Origin: Clostridia bacterium
GTDB lineage: Bacteria; Bacillota; Clostridia; Acetivibrionales; DSM-2933
Assembly: GCA_026418275.1 (NCBI GenBank)
Contig: JAOABQ010000049.1
Coordinates: 1-64,000, forward strand
DNA length: 64,000 nt
Direction: 5' to 3'
In this document: positions 17,484-26,342 of the stretch, one piece after another
Layout: the number at the start of each line of letters is the position of its first letter
How positions within the stretch are numbered: position 1 is the first letter of the stretch
Notes under the pieces: model-generated
The model's database searches: none
Told to the model about the DNA's origin: nothing
Seen by the model: only the letters and a program-made list of their open reading frames with translations
Translations under genes and position numbers: made by a program

Positions 17484-19733
17484 TTGCACTCTTCAAAGAA
17501 TCATGGTTCCAGTACACACGGCAAAGTGAGAAAATATTTTAAAAGCAGAACATTTCAAAGATTTTTGACCGGTATAGTAACAATTATCATCGCTTTTGTA
17601 ATTATACAAGGAGGAGCAGCTCCGGAGAAATACAAGCTTAAAATAGGGGACAAGTCTCCTTCGAATATTACGGCTCCAAGAGAAATAGAAAATAAGGTTA
17701 AGACGGAGCAAAACAGGAAGGCGGCAGAGCAGGCTGTACAGCCAATTACGAAAGATGATAGCAATGCATCGGTTGAAGTCATCAATCAGTTTTATAAGTT
17801 TTTTACCTTTGTCGACAAAGCGAAAAAAGATATTGATAATGAACTTAAGGAAAAAGGCATAACCAGAGAGAGTGAGGACTACGAAGAGGTTTTAAAGAAA
17901 GAGCAGCAAGATGCTGTGGACCGCTTGGAAATTGAATTAGGAAGCATTAAGGTACTTTTATCTCAGGGTGACATTATTGAATTAATATCCAAGGAACCGG
18001 ATACACTAAGCAGCTTTAGGGATATTACCGAAAGAATCATTCAAAGGGCTTTAAAGGAAGGAATTAGTGCAGAGAATTTAGCGAATAAAATGAACGCTGC
18101 TCAAAATGAGCTGCAAAATGCCGATTTGGAGCAAGTGCTTAAAAATATAGGTGGTCAGCTTGTTCGTGCTATTTTAAAGCCAAACCGCCTGATTGATTAT
18201 GAACTTACCAGATCCAAGAAAAAGGATGCTTATCAGTCTGCCAGCGTAGTTAAAATCCTTAAGGATGAAATTATTTTAAGAAAAGATGAAATTGTTTCGG
18301 AAGATAAGCTTAAAGTATTGGAAGATTTAAACCTTCTTGAAACGAAAAGCAGATTTGATTTTTCATTTGCTGCGGGAATATTTGTAATATTACTTTTAGT
18401 TTCATTCCTGCTGATTCTTTATATGCGGCATTTTAACAGAAAGATACTATACAATGTAAACGAAATGATTATTTTATGCTTGATTATGATGATAAGCCTC
18501 ACGATAGCAAGGCTTATCATCGGAGTTCTACCCGAGTATTACGAGTTTGCCGTTCCGATTTTTATTGCTCCCATGCTGGTTTCTATCCTCATGGATTTAA
18601 AACTGGCAGGTGTAGTCAATTTCATATTAACGCTAGCCATTTCGTTTATCATGAAAGACCGTTTTGACTTTTTCTACATGGCACTGATTAGCGGCTCTTT
18701 TTCAGCTTTTCTCGTGTCCAAAGCAAACCAGAGAAGCAAGCTGTCACTGGCAGGTATCATCATTGGCAGTGTAAATGTGATTATTATTATATCCTTAGGG
18801 ATTATCCATAAGGGTGAAGTTAAAACCATTGCGATACAAGGAATCATCGGATTTCTGAATGGAATCATATCAATTGTGTTTACCATTGGAATACTGCCGT
18901 TTATTGAAAGTACCTTCAATATGGTAACGCCCCTAAAGCTTTTGGAACTTGCCAATCCCAACCAGCCGCTCATTAAACGGCTTTTAATGGAGGCTCCGGG
19001 CACCTATCACCATAGTTTAATGGTAGGAAATTTGGCGGAAGTTGCCACTGAGGCAATAGGCGGAAATGCTTTGCTTTCAAGGGTAGGCGCATATTACCAT
19101 GATATCGGAAAACTCAAAAATCCGGGATTTTTTAAGGAAAACCAATTAGGGGACAACCCTCATGAAAGCTTGACTGCCAACCTGAGCACACTGGTTATTA
19201 CCTCCCATATTAACGATGGTGTGGATTTGGCAAATAAATATAAAATTCCCCAGCCTATCAAGGACATCATTGTACAGCATCATGGCACAACGCTGGTTGC
19301 ATATTTTTATCATAAAGCAAAAATGGCTGAGAACGGTGATGCGGTCAGCCAGGAAAATTTCAGGTACCAAGGGCCCAGACCTTCATCAAAGGAAGCTGCT
19401 GTTGTCATGCTGGCTGATTCAGTAGAAGCTGCAGTCAGAGCCATGCCGGATAAGACCGAGGCAAAGATTGAAGCTCTGATCAGAAAGCTTATTAAAGACA
19501 AGTTGGATGATGGGCAGCTCAATTTGTGCAGTTTGACTTTAAAAGATTTAGATAGTATTGCTAAGGCATTTATGAGGGTATTAAGCGGGTTTTTCCATGG
19601 GAGGGAAGAATACCCGGAAATCAATGCAGTAAAAAATAATGAAAAACCCCCGGAATTGGTCGACCCGCTGGAAGATGCAATTAAGCTGCAGCAGTTGGAA
19701 GGAGACAAAAAAGCAAATGTCAATATTAATTGA
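17484..19733 (+). CDS. pgpH: 7TM-HD cyclic-di-AMP phosphodiesterase PgpH (YqfF)
   Basis: This membrane protein (about 749 residues) hydrolyses c-di-AMP. Seen: one N-terminal membrane helix (about 28-47), a large extracytoplasmic 7TMR-HDED domain (about 50-290), a multi-helix membrane core (about 295-490), and a cytoplasmic HD domain with TYHHSLMVGNLAEVA, the paired His-Asp in YYHDIGKLKNP, and further metal ligands in IIVQHHGT and MLADSVEAAVR. The TTG at 17484 is favoured because GGAGGTG lies six bases upstream; an in-frame ATG at 17451 is the alternative. Its end overlaps ybeY by 17 bp. It connects with the c-di-AMP riboswitch at 40636. Confidence 0.93.
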   Translation: MHSSKNHGSSTHGKVRKYFKSRTFQRFLTGIVTIIIAFVIIQGGAAPEKYKLKIGDKSPSNITAPREIENKVKTEQNRKAAEQAVQPITKDDSNASVEVINQFYKFFTFVDKAKKDIDNELKEKGITRESEDYEEVLKKEQQDAVDRLEIELGSIKVLLSQGDIIELISKEPDTLSSFRDITERIIQRALKEGISAENLANKMNAAQNELQNADLEQVLKNIGGQLVRAILKPNRLIDYELTRSKKKDAYQSASVVKILKDEIILRKDEIVSEDKLKVLEDLNLLETKSRFDFSFAAGIFVILLLVSFLLILYMRHFNRKILYNVNEMIILCLIMMISLTIARLIIGVLPEYYEFAVPIFIAPMLVSILMDLKLAGVVNFILTLAISFIMKDRFDFFYMALISGSFSAFLVSKANQRSKLSLAGIIIGSVNVIIIISLGIIHKGEVKTIAIQGIIGFLNGIISIVFTIGILPFIESTFNMVTPLKLLELANPNQPLIKRLLMEAPGTYHHSLMVGNLAEVATEAIGGNALLSRVGAYYHDIGKLKNPGFFKENQLGDNPHESLTANLSTLVITSHINDGVDLANKYKIPQPIKDIIVQHHGTTLVAYFYHKAKMAENGDAVSQENFRYQGPRPSSKEAAVVMLADSVEAAVRAMPDKTEAKIEALIRKLIKDKLDDGQLNLCSLTLKDLDSIAKAFMRVLSGFFHGREEYPEINAVKNNEKPPELVDPLEDAIKLQQLEGDKKANVNIN

Positions 19734-20211
19734 AAACCTGCAAAACAAAATAGAATTTTCCGACTCCATGGAAAAGCTGATTGGAGAAGCAGTTTTGTTA
19801 AGTTTCAAGCTTGAAGGCTTTGAAATACCTTGTGAAGTAAGTATATTCCTTGTGGATGACAGGGAAATCCGTGAAATCAATAAGGATCACAGGAAGATTG
19901 ACAAGGCAACAGATGTCTTGTCTTTTCCTATGATTGATATGATAGAGGGAAAGATTCAATCCAGTGATGGAGATTATGATATGGACCAGGATTTGCTCTT
20001 AATGGGGGATATTATGATATCCATGGAAAGAGCGGAAGCGCAGGCGAGGGAATATGGACATTCTTTTCATAGAGAGCTTGCTTTTTTAGTTACTCATGGC
20101 GTATATCATTTATTGGGATATGATCATGTGACGGAGGAACAGGAAAAGAAAATGCTGGACAAGCAGGAAGCTGTGCTTGGGCAGATGAGGCTTGTACGAA
20201 ATGAAGAATAG
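19717..20211 (+). CDS. ybeY: rRNA maturation factor / endoribonuclease YbeY
   Basis: This 164-residue zinc-dependent protein acts in 16S rRNA 3'-end maturation and ribosome quality control. Seen: VDDREIREINKDHRKIDKAT, TDVLSFPM, and the metal-binding signature VTHGVYHLLGYDH. The ATG at 19717 overlaps the end of pgpH and uses GGAAGGAGA as its ribosome site. An acidic insertion after TDVLSFPM makes this member slightly longer than average. Confidence 0.95.
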   Translation: MSILIENLQNKIEFSDSMEKLIGEAVLLSFKLEGFEIPCEVSIFLVDDREIREINKDHRKIDKATDVLSFPMIDMIEGKIQSSDGDYDMDQDLLLMGDIMISMERAEAQAREYGHSFHRELAFLVTHGVYHLLGYDHVTEEQEKKMLDKQEAVLGQMRLVRNEE

Positions 20212-20581
20212 AAATGTGTTGGAAAGCTTTAAAAATGCAATGAGTGGAATTGTCTATGCCGTGAAAAATGAAAGGAATATGAAAATACATGTCATGGCAT
20301 CCGTAGGAATTATGCTTTTAAGCTTTTTACTTCCGCTAAGTAAAGTAGAATGGGCTGTAATTTGTTTAACGGTTGCGCTGGTCCTGGTATGTGAACTTTT
20401 TAACACGGCTATGGAAGTGATGGTAAATATGCTTGTGGATGTTTACCATCCCAAGGTCAAAATTATTAAAGACGTTGCCGCAGGAGCTGTATTTCTATCT
20501 GCAATGATTGCAATAGGGATAGGGTATCTTATTTTTTTTGATAAATTGGTTGTTTTCATTAAAAATTTGATAGTATATTGA
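20201..20581 (+). CDS. dgkA: Undecaprenol/diacylglycerol kinase family protein
   Basis: This 126-residue integral membrane kinase (DgkA/UdpK family) recycles a lipid carrier by phosphorylating undecaprenol or diacylglycerol. Seen: N-terminal SFKNAMSGIVYAVKNERNM with the conserved RN-motif, three membrane helices (about 31-48, 53-70, 98-118) and the catalytic segment CELFNTAMEVMVN. The ATG at 20201 overlaps ybeY by 11 bp. Gram-positive members prefer undecaprenol. A dispersed 94-bp repeat begins 2 bp after the stop. Confidence 0.92.
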   Translation: MKNRNVLESFKNAMSGIVYAVKNERNMKIHVMASVGIMLLSFLLPLSKVEWAVICLTVALVLVCELFNTAMEVMVNMLVDVYHPKVKIIKDVAAGAVFLSAMIAIGIGYLIFFDKLVVFIKNLIVY

Positions 20582-20583
20582 AT

Positions 20584-20677
20584 GCGATAAAGAATTTACT
20601 TCGTGCTTCAATTTCCTTGATGTAATATCGTGAAAATTCAATTTATCCATGCAAAATCATTTTCACGGCCTATATAG
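20584..20677. repeat. Dispersed 94-bp repeat A, copy 1
   Basis: Matches 29784-29877 over its whole 94 bp with about a dozen differences. It contains CGTGAAAAT/ATTTTCACG arms of a hairpin (20629-20667). It lies directly after the dgkA stop, between dgkA and cdd. Confidence 0.8.
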
Positions 20678-20731
20678 GTAATTGAGATTTCTATATGGAT
20701 AGGAGCAACACTTATTGTTAGGAGGATTATA

Positions 20732-21121
20732 ATGGAAGATAAAGAATTGGTGAAACTGGCATTGAATATAAGAAAACAGGCTTATTCGCCATACTCCAGG
20801 TTTAAGGTTGGAGCTGCACTTTTGACCGAGAATAACAGGATATTTACCGGTGTAAATATTGAAAACGCATCTTACGGTGCTACCAATTGTGCAGAGAGAA
20901 CGGCCGTTTTTAAAGCGGTTTCGGAAGGTGAAACGAAGATCCGGGCTATTGCCATCGCAAGCGACAGTGAGGATTATATTTATCCTTGCGGAATATGCAG
21001 ACAGGTTTTGGCAGAATTCGGAGATTCGGATATGAAGGTAATATCTTGTAAGAATAATGGGGAATATAAATTATATACGCTGGGAGAATTACTGCCCAGT
21101 TCATTTAAACTGGAGGTATAG
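20732..21121 (+). CDS. cdd: Cytidine deaminase
   Basis: This 129-residue protein is the small homotetrameric cytidine deaminase of pyrimidine salvage, converting cytidine and deoxycytidine to uridine forms. Seen: YSPYSRFKVGAALLT, NIENASYGATNCAERTA with zinc ligand Cys53 and catalytic Glu55, and the second zinc pair Cys86/Cys89 in YPCGICRQVLAEF. AGGAGGA precedes the ATG. era starts 4 bp after the stop. Confidence 0.97.
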   Translation: MEDKELVKLALNIRKQAYSPYSRFKVGAALLTENNRIFTGVNIENASYGATNCAERTAVFKAVSEGETKIRAIAIASDSEDYIYPCGICRQVLAEFGDSDMKVISCKNNGEYKLYTLGELLPSSFKLEV

Positions 21122-21125
21122 AAGA

Positions 21126-22019
21126 ATGGCTTTTAGCTCGGGTTTTGTTACAATTATAGGAAGGCCCAATGTAGGTAAATCTACTTTAATGAATTTACTT
21201 GTGGGTGAAAAGATTGCTATCATGTCGGATAAGCCTCAAACCACGAGGAATGCGATTAAAACAGTGATCACAACGGAGGATTGCCAGATCATTTTTATTG
21301 ATACTCCCGGCATACATAAACCGAAGACAAAGCTTGGTGAGTATATGGTTCACGTGGCGCAGGATACGCTAAACGAAGTGGACGCGGTTCTTTTTCTGGT
21401 GGAAGCAACCGATTCAAAGCCGGGCGCGGGTGATCTTTACATTATCGAACAGCTAAAGAAAACCAATACACCTGTATTTTTGCTTATTAACAAAATTGAT
21501 TTGATTGGTAAGGAGCAAATCCTTCAAATCATAGGAAACTATAAAGAACTTTTGGAGTTTCATTCGATAATTCCTGTTTCTGCGCTTAAGGGTGAGGGTA
21601 AAGATATTATTGTTAAGGAAATTAAGAAAGTATTACCTGAGGGCCCCAAGTATTTTCCGGACGATATGCTTACCGATCAACCTGAAAGGGTTATTGTTGC
21701 CGAACTGATCCGGGAAAAAATACTGCAGCTTTTAAGTGACGAAGTTCCACACGGTATAGGAGTAGAAGTGCTGTCCTTTAAGGACCGGGAAAACAAAAAT
21801 ATCATTGATATCGGAGCAACCATCTATTGTGAAAGGGATTCACATAAGGGGATACTGATTGGAAAAGAAGGTAAGATGTTAAAAAGGATTGGAAGCCTGT
21901 CAAGAGTGGAAATTGAAAGGCTTTTAGGACAAAAAGTTTTCCTTGAGCTGTGGGTTAAGGTTAAAGAAGGTTGGAGAAATAGTGAAAATATGCTAAAAAC
22001 CTTGGGATATAAAAAATAG
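21126..22019 (+). CDS. era: GTPase Era
   Basis: This 297-residue essential GTPase is involved in 30S ribosome assembly and binds the 16S rRNA 3' end. Seen: G1 GRPNVGKST, G2 region TTRNAIKTV, G3 DTPGIHKP, G4 NKIDLI, G5 VSALKGEG, and a C-terminal KH domain with ERDSHKGILIGKEGKMLKRIG. The ATG at 21126 gives the standard length; the GGAGGT at the end of cdd is its ribosome site, so cdd and era are translationally close. Confidence 0.97.
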   Translation: MAFSSGFVTIIGRPNVGKSTLMNLLVGEKIAIMSDKPQTTRNAIKTVITTEDCQIIFIDTPGIHKPKTKLGEYMVHVAQDTLNEVDAVLFLVEATDSKPGAGDLYIIEQLKKTNTPVFLLINKIDLIGKEQILQIIGNYKELLEFHSIIPVSALKGEGKDIIVKEIKKVLPEGPKYFPDDMLTDQPERVIVAELIREKILQLLSDEVPHGIGVEVLSFKDRENKNIIDIGATIYCERDSHKGILIGKEGKMLKRIGSLSRVEIERLLGQKVFLELWVKVKEGWRNSENMLKTLGYKK

Positions 22020-22215
22020 GCGACTCCAAAAAGGTAACCTTCAATTTATTAATTTTTTACAAGTATACAAAAAAGAAATTAGAGTAACCTAATATCATAG
22101 AAATAAAAAACAGTTCAAACGGATAGGCTGCATTTGGTTTCTGGTTTATAAATACCCTATCTATAGGATTGTTTTTAATAAATCCAATATAATCAAAAAG
22201 GGGGATTTCAATTCT

Positions 22216-22362
22216 ATGTTAAAGGAATTCTCTTGGAAGGCGTTTGAAAATACGGGAAATCTTGACGCTTACATGTTTTACAAGGAAATTGTAGAAAACA
22301 GTACTATGCCGATGGATCAAATCGCAGCCCATGAAGAGGTGGCTACAACGGTCAGAAAGTAA
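22216..22362 (+). CDS. yqzL: YqzL family small protein
   Basis: This 48-residue protein (MLKEFSWKAFENTGNL at its start, then DAYMFYKEI) matches the YqzL family, a short protein of unknown function encoded between era and recO in Bacillus and Clostridia. GGGGGAT stands ten bases before the ATG. The short tail varies in the family. Position and sequence together make the call firm. Confidence 0.85.
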   Translation: MLKEFSWKAFENTGNLDAYMFYKEIVENSTMPMDQIAAHEEVATTVRK

Positions 22363-22425
22363 GTGCTATCATAGTATTGCATTCTAACGATGCTGTGAGA
22401 AACTTTGTATGTTAGGAAGAAAATA

Positions 22426-23181
22426 ATGGGGTATGTAAAAAGCAGCGGTGTGGTTATCAAAGAGGTCAGTTTTGGGGAAGCAGACAAAATTATTACAGTC
22501 TTTGCAAAAGGAAGAGGGAAAATTACGGCTTCCGCGAAAGGAGCAAAGCGGCCTAAAAGTAGATTGGCTGCCGGAACTCAGCTTCTATGTTTTAGTGATT
22601 TCACGATGTTTAAAGGCAAGGAAATATACTCAATTAACAGCTGTGAAGTGATTGAGCCCTTTTATGAAATGAGAAGTGATGTTGTAAAGTTGACCTATGC
22701 TGCCCACCTTATTGATATTATTGATGATGTTATTCAGGAGGAGCAGCCATCTTCAAAGGTATTACAGTTATTTTTAAATAGTCTTTATATGTTGGCAAAG
22801 ACAGATAAATCTCCCGAACTTATCATAAGAATCTTTGAGATCAGGCTGCTTTCCATTTTGGGATATACGCCATATATAAGAAGTTGTATGGAATGTGGCA
22901 CCGAAGAAGTAGCCAATATCTCTTTCAGTTTCAAAAAATGCGGATTCTTGTGTAGAGCTTGTTTAACCCATGATCCCTATGCTGAGGAAATATCCCAGGG
23001 GACTGCCCGTGCTTTGAAGTATATTGTATATGCACCGATGAAGGATTTGTATAACTTTGAACTGTCCTCCGGGGTTTTAAATGAACTGGCGGGGATATCA
23101 AAAAGGTACTTAAGGGACCGGCTGGAAAGAAATTTTACAAAGCTTGATTTTTTAAATGAACTCAATACCGGAAATTTTTGA
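22426..23181 (+). CDS. recO: DNA repair protein RecO
   Basis: This 251-residue RecFOR mediator loads RecA on SSB-coated single-stranded DNA. Seen: N-terminal OB fold (GVVIKEVSFGEADKIITVF, GRGKITASAKGAKRPKSR), a helical domain, and a zinc-binding motif CMECG plus CRAC around residues 158-190. The ATG at 22426 is preferred because TAGGAAG precedes it. The gene closes the phoH-to-recO cluster and is followed by a terminator that also ends the orphan riboswitch transcript from the other strand. Confidence 0.93.
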   Translation: MGYVKSSGVVIKEVSFGEADKIITVFAKGRGKITASAKGAKRPKSRLAAGTQLLCFSDFTMFKGKEIYSINSCEVIEPFYEMRSDVVKLTYAAHLIDIIDDVIQEEQPSSKVLQLFLNSLYMLAKTDKSPELIIRIFEIRLLSILGYTPYIRSCMECGTEEVANISFSFKKCGFLCRACLTHDPYAEEISQGTARALKYIVYAPMKDLYNFELSSGVLNELAGISKRYLRDRLERNFTKLDFLNELNTGNF

Positions 23182-23232
23182 AGATGAAGATGAAAAGCAT
23201 GAACAATATTATAAAACTACAGTAAATAGGCA

Positions 23233-23268
23233 TTAAAAAAGCACTTTCAAAGTGCTTTTAATTTTTTT
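23233..23268. terminator. Bidirectional terminator between recO and the orphan riboswitch
   Basis: AAAAGCACTTT pairs with AAAGTGCTTTT; T-runs follow on both strands (AATTTTTTT on plus, TTTTTTAATG on minus). Confidence 0.85.
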
Positions 23269-23299
23269 ATGGATGGTATAAGGAAACAAATAAGACCTA

Positions 23300-23437
23300 T
23301 TAATATTCGGACCCAATCCTGCAGAGATTATAAACAGACCTCCTATGGCAGCCTGGCAATCGTAGCGCCCACGCCTTAGACCCATAGCTTTGCGTCATCA
23401 CCTTTCGATAACTTTGCCTTGTTTCATAAGCCTCCAT
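23300..23437 (-). CDS. 45-residue frame running through a riboswitch, probably not a normal gene
   Basis: An ATG frame with AAGGAG at good distance spans the whole c-di-GMP aptamer and ends just before the terminator (start MEAYETRQSYRKV, end YNLCRIGSEY). Because the aptamer sequence is fixed by RNA folding, the frame may be a by-product. The ribosome site upstream and the extension beyond the aptamer make translation worth testing. Confidence 0.25.
   Translation of the reverse strand: MEAYETRQSYRKVMTQSYGSKAWALRLPGCHRRSVYNLCRIGSEY
23342..23430 (-). promoter_or_regulatory. c-di-GMP-I (GEMM-I) riboswitch without a downstream gene
   Basis: On the minus strand the aptamer shows P1 CTTATG/CATAGG, GGCAAAG, a stem with CGAAAG loop, GACGCAAAGC, GGGTCTAAGG, a P3 hairpin, and GCCAGGCTGCC. 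Downstream on this strand only about 75 nt and a terminator remain before the end of convergent recO, so no conventional target gene exists. It may be a remnant or a c-di-GMP-responsive small RNA. Confidence 0.85.
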
Positions 23438-23602
23438 TTATATCTCCTTATACCATAGATGATCTTCACCATCTATTTAACATTTTACTACATTTTTCTA
23501 CAAATGAAAAGACCTAAATTCACCGGCCGCTGCGGGATGACGAAGGTATAAAACTAAACCCTTTCCAAGGTACAACTGCTTTTCATGCTTTAGGGTATGT
23601 AG

Positions 23603-23773
23603 TCAGGAATGAATACTCTTATTTGGATTATTGCAAGGATAATCTATATTGAGTTCTTCAATCTCTTCCGTAAAAACGTAGTTTGTAAATTCACAAATAA
23701 ATTCCGAAGGCCCTTGTGATTCATTCCTTGATCCAACTTTTTTCAGGTAATTGCAGTATTTACAGTACAGCAT
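23603..23773 (-). CDS. Small cysteine-containing protein
   Basis: This 56-residue protein starts MLYCKYCNYLKKVGS and has CxxC at residues 4-7 plus single Cys near 27 and 47, suggesting a small metal-binding knuckle. AAAGGAAG lies seven bases before the ATG. It is acidic in the middle (FTEEIEELN). No family is recognised. It is divergent from the coat genes and upstream of the orphan riboswitch on the same strand, about 170 bp away. Confidence 0.5.
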   Translation of the reverse strand: MLYCKYCNYLKKVGSRNESQGPSEFICEFTNYVFTEEIEELNIDYPCNNPNKSIHS

Positions 23774-23938
23774 ACCAACACTTCCTTTATCTTGGACGGT
23801 ATAGCATCATGTATTCATTCTAATACATATTATGAAAACATGATGGATGGTTGTTACTGAATTGCAAAATAAATCTCTGTAATAATTTAATATTTAATGC
23901 AGATAATATCTTTAGCAAACAATAATGGGAGGTAGAGC

Positions 23939-24157
23939 ATGAAAAATTTATCTACAAAGGAACTCAACTATATTAATGATTTTTTATCATGGGAGCTTCT
24001 GTCGGCTAAAAAATGCTACCAATACGGCTTCCAGGAGATGAATTCTGCCCACAAGCAGATTTTTTTCGATGCAGCAAATATTCATCAACAAAACTACTTG
24101 AACGTTTTAAATTATATCGATCAAGTAAATAAAAATCAGGGAGGGCAAGCACACTAA
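23939..24157 (+). CDS. Small CotF-like spore coat protein
   Basis: This 72-residue helical protein (LNYINDFLSWELLSAKKCYQ, then HQQNYLNVLNYI) resembles small clostridial proteins encoded in front of CotF-domain coat genes, with a ferritin-like helical pattern. GGGAGGT precedes the ATG. Its stop overlaps the next start by one base (TAATG), so the two are translated together and probably form a complex. Coat location is inferred from the partner. Confidence 0.7.
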   Translation: MKNLSTKELNYINDFLSWELLSAKKCYQYGFQEMNSAHKQIFFDAANIHQQNYLNVLNYIDQVNKNQGGQAH

Positions 24158-24519
24158 TGGATACACAATCAACAGTTACTTCGAATTCAGGTGTAAAAAG
24201 GATAGGAAAGCCTGTTTCCAACGAATTGCCGAAAGTTAAAGATTCAAATATGAATGTAAGAGACCGGTTAAATGATGTTCTTCTTACAGAAAAGCACAAC
24301 CTGGTGAGTTACCAGATCGGGATTAATGAAATCATCAATGATGATTTAAGAAGTCTTTTAACAGAGAATAGAAACAGGCTCCAGGATTTACACAACCGCT
24401 TTTTTAACGATTTGTTCAACCTGGGTGAATATCAGGCAGATCTTGCTTCCTCAGCACAAATAAAAGATTCGGTAGATGTATTTACAAATTATAAAAGCCA
24501 ATTTTCCAATAACCAATAA
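24157..24519 (+). CDS. CotF-domain spore coat protein
   Basis: This 120-residue protein carries the coat F domain: after a polar N-terminus (1-33), MNVRDRLNDVLLTEKHNLVSY and IGINEIINDDLRSLLTENRN form the typical two-helix motif, followed by HNRFFNDLFNLGEYQAD. CotF-type proteins are spore coat components in Bacilli and Clostridia. It is translationally coupled to the preceding small gene and ends in a strong terminator. Confidence 0.82.
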   Translation: MDTQSTVTSNSGVKRIGKPVSNELPKVKDSNMNVRDRLNDVLLTEKHNLVSYQIGINEIINDDLRSLLTENRNRLQDLHNRFFNDLFNLGEYQADLASSAQIKDSVDVFTNYKSQFSNNQ

Positions 24520-24550
24520 GAAAAATACCCGCTTGCTGGGTATTTTTCTT
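24518..24550 (+). terminator. Terminator after the coat genes
   Basis: A perfect stem AAAAATACCC / GGGTATTTTT with a GCTTGCT loop overlaps the end of the coat gene's stop codon. Confidence 0.9.
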
Positions 24551-24574
24551 AACGAAGGAGGAGCAAAAGTGTAA

Positions 24575-25585
24575 ATGAAAATGCTGCGTCCCCATAAGGT
24601 CTATTATGAACCCGAAATCATTGACTATCCCTTGGGAAGAGAACTTTTAGAGAGGTATTCAAAAGAAAAAGTAGAGCTTATTGAAATTGAAAACCATAAT
24701 AAAATCCATGAACTTAGGGAATTACCCGATTCTGAGTTTGTAAACATGAAAAAGTACCTTATTCTGGGTATTAGAAAAACAACCCGGCTGATACCCAACA
24801 ACCGGTCAGCAGATTTTATTGTTCCTTTTACCTCATCGGGATGCTCAGCCATGTGTCTATATTGCTACCTCGTATGTACTTTTTTTAAGAATTCATATTT
24901 AAGAGTATTTGTAAACCGGGAAGAAATGATGGAAGAAGTGCGGAAAAAATCAAAGCGCCTTGGTGTAAACAAGGTTTATGAAATCGGTTGTAACAGTGAT
25001 ATGGTTTTGGAAAATGCCATAACCGGAAATTTAAAATGGGCAATTGAAGAATTTGCAAAGATTCAATGGGCACGGTGCACCTTTGCTACAAAGTTTTCAG
25101 AGGTAGATGATTTAGTTCAAATTGAACATGGTGGACATACGCAAATGAGAATCAGTGTAAATCCGCCGGATACCATTAAAAAGGCTGAGATTGGAACTGC
25201 CTCTTTAGAAGACCGGATTCAAGCCGCCAATAAGCTATTTGAAGCAGGCTACACAGTGGGAATCAATATAGCGCCCATTGTTATCCTGGAAAACTGGAAA
25301 GAACAATACACCGGGCTGCTTGATATTCTAAAGGAAAAACTTCATGACGGGCTTAAGGAGAGCACTTTTTTTGAGCTTATCTTTATGACCTATGGACTGG
25401 CAAACGAGAAAATTAATCAAGCGTCCATGCCGGGCACCATCAACATTTTTAATAAAGAAATCATGAGGCCCAAAGGACGTGGGAAATACCGGTACAATTC
25501 AGAAATTTACGAAGATGCAACGGATTTTTTAAAAAAACAGATTAGCCTAAAGTTTCCAAAGGCAAGGATAAGCTATATTGTATAA
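24575..25585 (+). CDS. splB: Spore photoproduct lyase
   Basis: This 336-residue radical-SAM enzyme repairs 5-thyminyl-5,6-dihydrothymine formed in spore DNA by UV. Seen: FTSSGCSAMCLYCYL with cluster ligands Cys90, Cys94 and Cys97, and EIGCNSDMV with Cys139, equivalent to the H-donor Cys141 of Bacillus SplB. A C-terminal RGKYRYNSEIY segment closes the barrel. AAGGAGG is 13 bases upstream of the ATG; the ATG two codons later is also possible. It follows coat genes, consistent with expression in the forespore. Confidence 0.93.
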   Translation: MKMLRPHKVYYEPEIIDYPLGRELLERYSKEKVELIEIENHNKIHELRELPDSEFVNMKKYLILGIRKTTRLIPNNRSADFIVPFTSSGCSAMCLYCYLVCTFFKNSYLRVFVNREEMMEEVRKKSKRLGVNKVYEIGCNSDMVLENAITGNLKWAIEEFAKIQWARCTFATKFSEVDDLVQIEHGGHTQMRISVNPPDTIKKAEIGTASLEDRIQAANKLFEAGYTVGINIAPIVILENWKEQYTGLLDILKEKLHDGLKESTFFELIFMTYGLANEKINQASMPGTINIFNKEIMRPKGRGKYRYNSEIYEDATDFLKKQISLKFPKARISYIV

Positions 25586-25703
25586 GGATCTTATGCCAAA
25601 CCTATAGAATACGGTAAATATCAATCCTTAGGCAAACATACAGCAAATTTTTCTACGATGCTTTGGGTGGAGTGGAGTTTTAATTTATCCTAATATCTAT
25701 TAC

Positions 25704-26342
25704 TCATATTGCTGTGAAAATCTCATTAAGATCTTTTAATTTTTTATCCCTGGGGGTATATGCCGGAATACCGACGGGTATAAGGCTTATGAATTTGCAT
25801 CCCTCGGGAACGTTTAAAATTTTTCTAATTTCTTCGCCTGCGATTGCAGGTTCGTTCATCCAACAGGCACCATACCCTTTTTCGTGTACTGCCAGGAGCA
25901 GGTTTTGAACCGCCGCTCCGATCGAAAGGATGTCCGGATAGGCTAAAAGCTTCATAATTCCCTCATCATCATACCCCTGAGCTTTTAAAGCGTCATTGAA
26001 GGTAGGATCGTAGTAAGTAAGGTCTGTCATGAAGACTGCAATAACAACAGGTGCTTTCGAAAAAAAGCTTACCATTTTCTCTTTCGAAGCGGTATACTGC
26101 TCTGAAAGATGGATCCTGCTTGCGGCCAGGAATTCATTCATTTTACATATAACTGCATTTTCTATCTTGTTTAAGACAGAACGGTCTTTGATCGCTACAA
26201 ACTTCCAGCATTGACTATTGCAGCCGCTGGGTGCATATACGGCAGTTTTTATGAACTCCTCTATTTCGCCGAGCGGAATATCTTTATCCTCGTATTTACG
26301 GATACTACGTCTGGAAGAAGCCAGTTCACTGAAATTACGCAT
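25704..26342 (-). CDS. Nitroreductase family protein
   Basis: This 212-residue FMN-dependent oxidoreductase has SSRRSIRKYEDKDI (the phosphate-binding Arg/Ser motif), APSGCNSQCWKFVAI, and the late SIGAAVQNLLLAVHEKGYGACWM and VPVGIP-like (LIPVGIPAY) segments of the nitroreductase fold. Substrate is not predictable. The second ATG (26342) is preferred because AGGAGG would otherwise be only two bases from the start. It is transcribed away from the SIR2-like gene. Confidence 0.9.
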   Translation of the reverse strand: MRNFSELASSRRSIRKYEDKDIPLGEIEEFIKTAVYAPSGCNSQCWKFVAIKDRSVLNKIENAVICKMNEFLAASRIHLSEQYTASKEKMVSFFSKAPVVIAVFMTDLTYYDPTFNDALKAQGYDDEGIMKLLAYPDILSIGAAVQNLLLAVHEKGYGACWMNEPAIAGEEIRKILNVPEGCKFISLIPVGIPAYTPRDKKLKDLNEIFTAI

